The position numbers were made by a program, and so were the translations under genes. A model generated the notes under the pieces. The model had not been told where the DNA came from, ran no database searches, and saw nothing but the letters and a program-made list of their open reading frames with translations. From positions 17,902-81,901 of the forward strand of contig JASBRV010000072.1 in NCBI GenBank assembly GCA_030149295.1: a DNA stretch of 64,000 nucleotides, in the 5' to 3' direction. Position 1 is the first letter of the stretch. Each line of letters begins with the position of its first letter. This DNA comes from Bacteriovoracales bacterium (GTDB taxonomy: Bacteria; Bdellovibrionota; Bacteriovoracia; Bacteriovoracales; Bacteriovoracaceae). Shown here one piece after another: positions 59,006-64,000 of this stretch.

Positions 59006-59504
59006 GCGCATTAATCTCAAAGCAAAGGATTTCATAATTCCCATCCTCTTTAAGCTCAATGGGTGAAGAAACCATCCCCAGTTTCTTAAGCACTGAGATG
59101 GACGCTAAATTTTCCCTAACGGTCGTTGCTATGACTTTTTTATAATTCAATTGGTGAAATGCATATTTTATAAACTCTTGTGAGATCTCAGTGGCGTAAC
59201 CTAGACCCCACTTCTTTTTGGAAAGCATAAAACCAAGTTCAGGGTAAGAATGCCCTGTATCCTTAAGCATAAACCAGCCCACGAACTCGTCGGTGTCTTT
59301 TTCGACAGCACACCAGACTCCCAAAGGCTCACTTCCTTCTTGCGTCCAGCACTCAAGGCATTGCTCAATTTTTTCTTTAGATTGCGGCTCCCGAAATCCG
59401 GTGTACTTCATTACGTCTGAATCAGACATTAGCTCAATCAGCGAGGCCAAATCCTCTTTCGCAAAGGCCCTAACGATAGTTCTATTTGTTTTAAGAAGAG
59501 TCAT
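58995..59504 (-). CDS. GNAT-family N-acetyltransferase (RimJ/RimL-like)
   Basis: About 169 residues from the ATG at 59504; a TTG at 59519 would add five. The Acetyltransf_3 layout is clear: an N-terminal ETNRTIVRAF-like opening (LLKTNRTIVRAFAKEDLASL), a central FVGWFMLKD, PELGFMLSKKKWGLGYATE (the acetyl-CoA pyrophosphate loop region) and NLASISVLKKLGM. It would acetylate an amine, perhaps a protein N-terminus or a small molecule. It stands alone, convergent with the lipoprotein gene. Confidence 0.9.
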   Translation of the reverse strand: MTLLKTNRTIVRAFAKEDLASLIELMSDSDVMKYTGFREPQSKEKIEQCLECWTQEGSEPLGVWCAVEKDTDEFVGWFMLKDTGHSYPELGFMLSKKKWGLGYATEISQEFIKYAFHQLNYKKVIATTVRENLASISVLKKLGMVSSPIELKEDGNYEILCFEINAPID

Positions 59505-59611
59505 ACGAAGATTGTGCAATAATTGAGCACTTATCGTAAAGATTACAAGGAATTAAGTAGTATCAATAAAGTCTGTTATAAGTAAATACCACCTTATTTT
59601 AGGAAGATAGA

Positions 59612-60154
59612 ATGAAGTTATTTCTCATGATCTCACTACTTTTGACGTCATCTCATTTAATGGCTTGCAACTTTAAAAAGTTTGGCGCGTTTAAGTGTTT
59701 TCATAATAAAGAAAAAACGCAATTCTCCCATAATTTTTACGTTAATCCATCTAGAGTAAATTTAACTTATGGGATTGAGCTGGTTTTCGAGAAAAAGAAA
59801 GGTTCATTTTCAAAGATTACCTACACTGAAGGAACTCACGCTATCGATACCAACTCAGAGGACTATGTCAGAAGAATCAGAACAGAATTAGATAGGAATG
59901 ATTTTTTCCATGATATTACCAAAGTTGAGGTTAAATGCACCGAAACATCCATCGATATCATTCGTGAGTCACTTGAAATTTTTTATGACTATGAATTAGA
60001 TTTTCATAATAATCTCGATCACAAAGAATTTACATCAATAGAATTTTACTCCGATAAAGTTAACTCCTTCGTTAAAGGAGGAACTCTAGATAGTAGCGGA
60101 ATTTTTAAAGAAGATCCGAGAAAAGCTTCATCTGTTTATTGTGATCCGTTATAA
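59612..60154 (+). CDS. Small exported protein of unknown function
   Basis: A 180-residue protein with a signal peptide (about 1-18). The first mature Cys (MACNF) might be a lipobox, but HLMAC fits the rule only moderately. Four Cys in the mature part (ACNF, FKCFH, VKCTE, VYCDP) could form two disulfides. The rest is a mixed alpha/beta domain without recognised motifs. SD AGGAAG precedes the ATG. It is convergent with the DUF1971 gene, with four bases between the stops. Confidence 0.75.
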   Translation: MKLFLMISLLLTSSHLMACNFKKFGAFKCFHNKEKTQFSHNFYVNPSRVNLTYGIELVFEKKKGSFSKITYTEGTHAIDTNSEDYVRRIRTELDRNDFFHDITKVEVKCTETSIDIIRESLEIFYDYELDFHNNLDHKEFTSIEFYSDKVNSFVKGGTLDSSGIFKEDPRKASSVYCDPL

Positions 60155-60158
60155 ACAT

Positions 60159-60434
60159 CTATTGGAAAAACTCTACATAAAACTTAACTTTTCCAAGAGG
60201 TTGCACGAAGTGCAATACCTCTGGCTCTACCACACCAAACTTCTCAGCAGAGAGTTCAATTTCTTCAGCCGGATTAGTCTGAATTGTGTAAAGAAGCTTT
60301 CCTTCGATAACAATGATCTTACCCCATACTCCTTGTTTAGTATTGTGACTATTTAATAATCCTTGAGGGACTGAACTTTCGTCAAAAACAGCCGTTTTTT
60401 TATAAGCTTGAACATTTTCAGGAAGCGTTTTGAT
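60159..60434 (-). CDS. YeaR-like DUF1971 protein without a standard start codon
   Basis: A 91-codon frame with a very clear DUF1971 (YeaR/TehB-like) sequence: KTLPENVQAYKKTAVFDE at the start, VPQGLLNSHNTKQGVWGKI, LLYTIQTNPAEEIELS, and a C-terminal KVKFYVEFFQ. Relatives begin M-x-x-LP, but here the codon at that place is ATC (60432-60434), directly after the globin stop TAA and in the same frame. No ATG, GTG or TTG lies in the first 35 codons. AGG lies 7 bases before the ATC. Possible explanations are ATC initiation coupled to globin termination, readthrough, or a lost start. In E. coli yeaR is NsrR-controlled and nitrate/NO-induced, which fits the neighbours. Confidence 0.8.
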   Translation of the reverse strand: MKTLPENVQAYKKTAVFDESSVPQGLLNSHNTKQGVWGKIIVIEGKLLYTIQTNPAEEIELSAEKFGVVEPEVLHFVQPLGKVKFYVEFFQ

Positions 60435-60800
60435 TTATTTACCTAAAATATCATTACGTGTTGTCTCTGCAATGCCTGCGGCCTCTTGGATTAGCTCATC
60501 GGCAACACCTAGTTCTTTTAGAGTTGCTCCGAGGTTTTCAACAACAGCATCAAAGTGGCTATCATTAAGACCTTGCTCAACTAGCTTGGCATGGGCATCA
60601 CGCATACTTTTTCCGTCATAGTTATTGGGGCCACCAAAGGCATAGGTCAGGAATATAATTTGTTTTCTTCTCTGAGCATCCATATCAATCCCCACAAAGA
60701 ACTTATTGATACGATCATCAGCTAAAACCTTCTTGTAAAATACATCCACTGCAGCATTCACAGCTTCTCTTCCTCCGATTTTTTCAAATAAACTAGACAT
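60435..60800 (-). CDS. Group I truncated haemoglobin
   Basis: A 121-residue 2-over-2 globin: SLFEKIGGREAVNAAVDVFYKKV holds the Gly-Gly AB turn and the B10 Tyr, LTYAFGGPNNYDGKSMRDAHAKL holds the EF Gly-Gly motif and the proximal His (in AHAKL). Such globins bind O2 and NO and often detoxify NO to nitrate. SD AAGGGG precedes the ATG. It is divergent from nsrR with an NsrR-type box between (60812-60834), so NO should induce it. The DUF1971 frame follows without a gap. Confidence 0.95.
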   Translation of the reverse strand: MSSLFEKIGGREAVNAAVDVFYKKVLADDRINKFFVGIDMDAQRRKQIIFLTYAFGGPNNYDGKSMRDAHAKLVEQGLNDSHFDAVVENLGATLKELGVADELIQEAAGIAETTRNDILGK

Positions 60801-60811
60801 AAATACCCCTT

Positions 60812-60834
60812 AATATATATTCAAAATACATATT
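60812..60834. promoter_or_regulatory. Probable NsrR operator
   Basis: Half-sites AATATATATTC and AAATACATATT are separated by one base, the 11-1-11 layout of NsrR boxes (AAGATGYATTT and AAATRCATCTT). The right half matches at 10 of 11 bases. It lies between the globin gene and the nsrR-like gene, 12 bases upstream of the globin start. Confidence 0.65.
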
Positions 60835-60880
60835 ATGAATACTAAGCTTAAATGGTATTGAAGTAAATAGGAAAAAAATT

Positions 60881-61315
60881 ATGCGTTTAGCCAGTTTTAC
60901 TGATTACAGCCTTAGAGTTCTTATTTACCTCGCTATTAAAGGTGAGAAACGCTCAACCGTGTCCGAAATAGCTGACAAATATCACATCTCTAGAAACCAT
61001 CTGGTTAAAGTTGTTCACAACCTTTCGAGTATGGGAATCATAGACTCTTTTAAAGGTAAAGGTGGGGGAATATGTCTTTGCACTTCCCCCGAAAAAATTA
61101 ATATTGGTTTATTAGTTAAAGAGTTAGAAAGTGACTCTGCTTTAGTGGAGTGTCTTGGGCTAAATGGTCGTTGTCAAATCAATCCATCATGTAAGCTCAA
61201 AAAAGCTTTGAAGTTAGCAGAGCAAAACTTTTATGAAACATTAGAAAACTTTACTCTTGCCGACATTGTTACCAACAAAAAAAGTCTATCCGCTTCTCTT
61301 GGTCTCCAGCTTTAG
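60881..61315 (+). CDS. nsrR: Rrf2-family regulator, NsrR-like nitric oxide sensor
   Basis: A 144-residue protein whose N-terminus (MRLASFTDYSLRVLIYLA) is typical of NsrR. It has a winged helix-turn-helix (SEIADKYHISRNHLVKVVHNL) and three Cys (VECLGLNGRC and INPSC) that should bind an Fe-S cluster; the first Cys spacing (C-x6-C-x5-C) is slightly longer than in E. coli NsrR. NO destroys the cluster and releases the repressor. The operator at 60812-60834 and the divergent globin/DUF1971 genes make this a compact NO-response locus, with autoregulation likely. Confidence 0.9.
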   Translation: MRLASFTDYSLRVLIYLAIKGEKRSTVSEIADKYHISRNHLVKVVHNLSSMGIIDSFKGKGGGICLCTSPEKINIGLLVKELESDSALVECLGLNGRCQINPSCKLKKALKLAEQNFYETLENFTLADIVTNKKSLSASLGLQL

Positions 61316-61334
61316 CTTAGGTGAATGAAATCCC

Positions 61335-61814
61335 TTACTTTAAAACTTTCCCACCACAGTGAGGCATGGACTTTGCCGCGTAGGGATTGAGGACCTTTTC
61401 TGAGTCCGTCGTATTTTGAATCCAATACTTCTTTACCATAGGACAATAGTAGCGTGCATAGTTTTTTACGGGAATCTGTTTTTCAAGAACAACCAGCAGA
61501 CCTTGGGAGATAACATTGAAGGCCTTGTGTGCTTGGGCCAAATCAGATTCACCTTTTAGATCTTCGAGTTTTTTCTGGGTGAAGGAGAGAGTTTTTTTGA
61601 CCTTCTCTCCTGTCAAAGTTGAGAGAGTTTTAGCCAATGACGAAGCCTCTTTTTTTGCTCCCTCTAGGTCATCTTTAAAAAAAGCACTATGAACCTTTTC
61701 ATAGTCCTTTAAGGCTTTAGCAAAGACTTTATTATCTTCGCTGGCCAATCCAACTTGCATAAAAATAGCACTTAAAACAAGAATCATTAAGTTCACCATT
61801 TTTTTTATTTTCAT
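61335..61814 (-). CDS. Exported DUF3347-domain protein of a Cu/Ag efflux operon
   Basis: A 159-residue protein with a signal peptide (about 1-24, GLA-S). The helical first part (VFAKALKDYEKVHSAFFKDDLEGA) and the end (ARYYCPMVKKYWIQN, LNPYAAKSMPHCGG) match DUF3347, a domain found alone or fused to CusB-like adaptors, whose Cys/Met/His residues could bind copper or silver. It overlaps the CusA-like gene by four bases (ATGA). It is probably a periplasmic metal carrier or an accessory part of the pump. Confidence 0.85.
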   Translation of the reverse strand: MKIKKMVNLMILVLSAIFMQVGLASEDNKVFAKALKDYEKVHSAFFKDDLEGAKKEASSLAKTLSTLTGEKVKKTLSFTQKKLEDLKGESDLAQAHKAFNVISQGLLVVLEKQIPVKNYARYYCPMVKKYWIQNTTDSEKVLNPYAAKSMPHCGGKVLK

Positions 61815-64000
61815 AAAAGATCTCCTTTCTCTTCACGGTGAGTGAGTTTATGTTCATAGACAAAACTAAATACGATAGGAACAACAAATAAGCTGATGAG
61901 AGCAATCGCCATACCACCAATGGTGGGAATCGCCATTGGCCTGATGACCTCACTTCCTAAGCCAGCAGCCCAGAGCACAGGCATTAGGGCAAGGAGCGTC
62001 GTTGCTGTGGTCATTATCAAAGGACGAATTCTTCTAGAGCCGGCCTCGACAATTACTTCCTTAAGTTCAGAAAATTTTTGAGGTTTCTCCTTTAAGAGGC
62101 CCTCCTTTAAAAAGGTCATCATTACGACCCCATCATCCACGGCAATACCAAAAAGGGCAATGAAACCCACCCATACCGCTACAGAAACTTCAAAGCCAAA
62201 AAGGGCCAATAAAATAAGGCCACCACTTAGAGAAATGGGAATTGCACTAAAAACGATGGCACTTAGACGAAGGGAGCGAAAATTTAAATAAAGAATTATT
62301 AGGTTAATCAATAAGGACAAAGGAATGAGAATCTGTAAACGTTTTGTAGCACGGGCCTGGTTTTCAAACTGACCCGCCCACTCGAGAGAATAACCAGATG
62401 GGAGTTCTAGTTTAGACTCTACCTCTTTCATAGCCTCTTCTACAAAACCAATCGTATCTCGACCCCTCACATTTAACTGCACCGTCGAGCGTAACAATCC
62501 ATTTTCAGACTGGATCATGGCAGGACCTTCTACAATGCGAATTTTAGTAAGCTGGGAAAGAGGTATATGCTGACCGGTTTTCGTTGCAACTAAGACATTT
62601 TTAAGTTGAGTGAGATCATCTCTTAGGGCCTTTTTATAGCGTACCCGAATCGGATAGCGCTCCCTGCCTTCATACATCTGGTCGATGGTCATGCCCCCGA
62701 CCGCTGTTTGAATAATACTATTTACATCACCCGTATTGACACCAAAGCGGCTCGCTGCCACGCGATCAACATCAAATTCGATATAAGGCTTACCATTAAT
62801 CCTCTCTGCATAGATTCCATGAGCTCCCTGTACTCCCTCTAAAATGTCAGCGACCTTTTCCCCCAGACCCTCAAGAATTTTGAGGTCATCACCAAAAATC
62901 TTTACCGCCACTTGGGTTTTGATCCCTGTGGAGATCATCCCGATTCGCGTTTGAATGGGAAAATCCCAAGAGTTCACTAGTCCAGGCACCTGAAGCCTTT
63001 CATCAAGCTCGGCCATAATGTCATATATATCAGTGCCACTAGGCCATTCAGACTCGGGCCTTAACTTCACAAGGGTTTCAAACATCGCAATCGGTGCCGG
63101 ATCAAGCGCCGTTTCCGCTCGTCCCAACTTCCCCACGACAGACTCAACAAGAGGATGCTTAGCAATTTCCTGATCAGTGTAGGCCAATAGTTCTCGCGCT
63201 TTGGTCATGCTGACATCAGGAGTTGTAACAGGCATATAGAGAATTTCCCCTTCATTAAGAGAAGGCATAAATTCGCGACCCAAATTTTGATAGGCAAAAA
63301 CCCCTAAAACCAAACAAAGAATAGGTAAAATTAAAAACTTCCCTCGATGCTCCAAAACTTTTATGAGAAGTGGACGATACCAATTCAGAATAAATTGACT
63401 CACCTTATTTGATTCAATAGGTTTAAGCTCTCCCTTAAAAAGAAAAGTTGCCAATACTGGAATAAGAAAGAGGGCCACGATAACCGCACCAATCATCACT
63501 AAGGTTTTTGCCCACGCTAGAGGAATAAAGAGTTTCCCCTCTGCCCCTTGAAGTGCAAAAACGGGAATAAATGTAACAACTGTTGTGAGCACTGCCGTAA
63601 CGATGGCCGGCGCAACCTCAGTGGCGGCCTCTTTGATGATTCTAAGTCGTTCATCAAAGCTCTCAGGTCTTTTCTCTGAGACGTGAGAATAAATATTTTC
63701 CGTCATAATGATTCCCATATCAACCAGCGTGCCTATGGCAATCACCAATCCTGCTAGACTCATAATATTGGAGTCAATTCCAAAAAGGTGCATAAAAAGA
63801 AGACTTATCCCTACCCCAAAGGGAAGAGTTAAACTTACTAACAAAGATGAGTGAAAATGCAAAAGAAAGAAGAAAACCACAATAGAGGTGATGATCATCT
63901 CCTCTATTAGAGCACGCCCTACAGTACTCATCGTTTTCTCTACCAGTTCGGAGCGATCATAAAAGGGAGCAAGCTTCACCCCTTTAGGGAGCCCCTTACT
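61811..64000 (-). CDS. CusA-like heavy-metal RND efflux permease (partial, 5' end outside window)
   Basis: 730 codons are visible; the N-terminal third is beyond the window, so the missing part includes TM1 and most of the first periplasmic loop. The reading frame runs through 64000 (LPKGVKLAPFYDRSELV is the usual HME-RND sequence before TM2). The three Met residues that carry Cu(I)/Ag(I) in CusA are all kept in context: YMPVTTP, PIAMFETL and RIGMISTG, which favours Cu/Ag over Zn/Co/Cd. GLVIAIGTLVDMGIIMTENI is TM4 with its acidic residue. It would pump metal from the periplasm outward; adaptor and outer-membrane genes should lie upstream of this gene. Confidence 0.93.
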   Translation of the reverse strand, partial: SKGLPKGVKLAPFYDRSELVEKTMSTVGRALIEEMIITSIVVFFFLLHFHSSLLVSLTLPFGVGISLLFMHLFGIDSNIMSLAGLVIAIGTLVDMGIIMTENIYSHVSEKRPESFDERLRIIKEAATEVAPAIVTAVLTTVVTFIPVFALQGAEGKLFIPLAWAKTLVMIGAVIVALFLIPVLATFLFKGELKPIESNKVSQFILNWYRPLLIKVLEHRGKFLILPILCLVLGVFAYQNLGREFMPSLNEGEILYMPVTTPDVSMTKARELLAYTDQEIAKHPLVESVVGKLGRAETALDPAPIAMFETLVKLRPESEWPSGTDIYDIMAELDERLQVPGLVNSWDFPIQTRIGMISTGIKTQVAVKIFGDDLKILEGLGEKVADILEGVQGAHGIYAERINGKPYIEFDVDRVAASRFGVNTGDVNSIIQTAVGGMTIDQMYEGRERYPIRVRYKKALRDDLTQLKNVLVATKTGQHIPLSQLTKIRIVEGPAMIQSENGLLRSTVQLNVRGRDTIGFVEEAMKEVESKLELPSGYSLEWAGQFENQARATKRLQILIPLSLLINLIILYLNFRSLRLSAIVFSAIPISLSGGLILLALFGFEVSVAVWVGFIALFGIAVDDGVVMMTFLKEGLLKEKPQKFSELKEVIVEAGSRRIRPLIMTTATTLLALMPVLWAAGLGSEVIRPMAIPTIGGMAIALISLFVVPIVFSFVYEHKLTHREEKGDLL

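Noticed and set aside
60141..60356. Open frame on the + strand of 71 codons
   Set aside because: It lies opposite the DUF1971 sequence, which has clear family features on the reverse strand; the + frame has no recognisable features and overlaps the end of the upstream gene.
1..64000. tRNA, rRNA, integrase, transposase, prophage or toxin-antitoxin genes
   Set aside because: None was recognised on either strand; the only mobile-looking elements are the short palindromic repeats.

Overview
The window reads as the chromosome of a Gram-negative bacterium with low-to-moderate GC (about 40% by eye) and very dense coding. It holds a TonB/ExbB/ExbD system with an outer-membrane receptor, RND efflux pumps, a DsbA/DsbB pair and many lipoproteins and small exported proteins that I do not recognise. 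GTG and TTG starts, ATGA-type overlaps and convergent gene tails that overlap are common. The mix (CarD-like protein, two cold-shock proteins, many orphan exported proteins, a deoxyhypusine-synthase-like protein) would fit a Bdellovibrionota/Bacteriovorax-like or other former deltaproteobacterial lineage. That is inference; nothing here proves the taxon. I saw no rRNA, tRNA, CRISPR array, prophage or intact transposase.

Layout. 1-7.9 kb: exported and lipoproteins, a cold-shock gene with promoter, structured leader and terminator, a class A-type acid phosphatase, an exported HNH nuclease bracketed by two 48-bp palindromic repeats, an RRM protein whose putative promoter spacer contains a G8 tract, a BaiN-type flavoprotein, a DCC/unknown/DoxX-like operon, and a DEAD-box helicase whose start codon lies in a perfect inverted repeat. 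8-13.8 kb: yaaA, then a Ca-type P-ATPase, CDF transporter and Na/Pi symporter run. 13.8-21.6 kb: an unusual double-length PLP enzyme, a bfr-dsbB-dsbA operon, a small kinase/inositol-phosphatase pair, a DMT transporter, and a DUF4382 lipoprotein ending in 20 tandem 15-bp repeats. 21.6-27.9 kb: PEP carboxylase, fatty acid desaturase, pyrC, dicarboxylate symporter, half-size GDT1 protein. 28-32.7 kb: exbB-exbD-tonB-receptor-lipoprotein operon. 32.8-37.5 kb: an amidoligase cluster (ATP-grasp enzyme, GNAT-C39 peptidase fusion, RimK-like ATP-grasp) followed by a deoxyhypusine-synthase-like gene.

37.6-45.5 kb is mostly exported proteins: lytic transglycosylase, Sel1-like protein, serine hydrolase, ParB-like, CHAD-like. 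45.5-48 kb holds a LysR regulator, a YfdC-type FNT channel and an HPF-like small protein; the same T-N11-A palindrome, at the same distance from a -10 box, precedes both the regulator/channel pair and the HPF-like gene. 50-52.3 kb holds an overlapping set (Tudor-like, methyltransferase, CarD-like), a 57-residue membrane protein and a second cold-shock gene. 52.5-57.6 kb (RND pump, cation/proton antiporter, DUF2490 protein) is flanked by a second palindromic repeat family. 60-61.3 kb is a nitric-oxide-response locus: nsrR, an NsrR-type operator, a truncated haemoglobin and a YeaR-like DUF1971 gene that has no normal start codon. The window ends inside a CusA-type Cu/Ag efflux operon.

The most interesting points are the in-frame globin-stop-DUF1971 arrangement, the duplicated LysR operator that ties a transporter to a ribosome-hibernation-like protein, the amidoligase cluster, the two related palindromic repeat families, the G8 promoter tract, and a membrane anchor shared by two otherwise unlike proteins.
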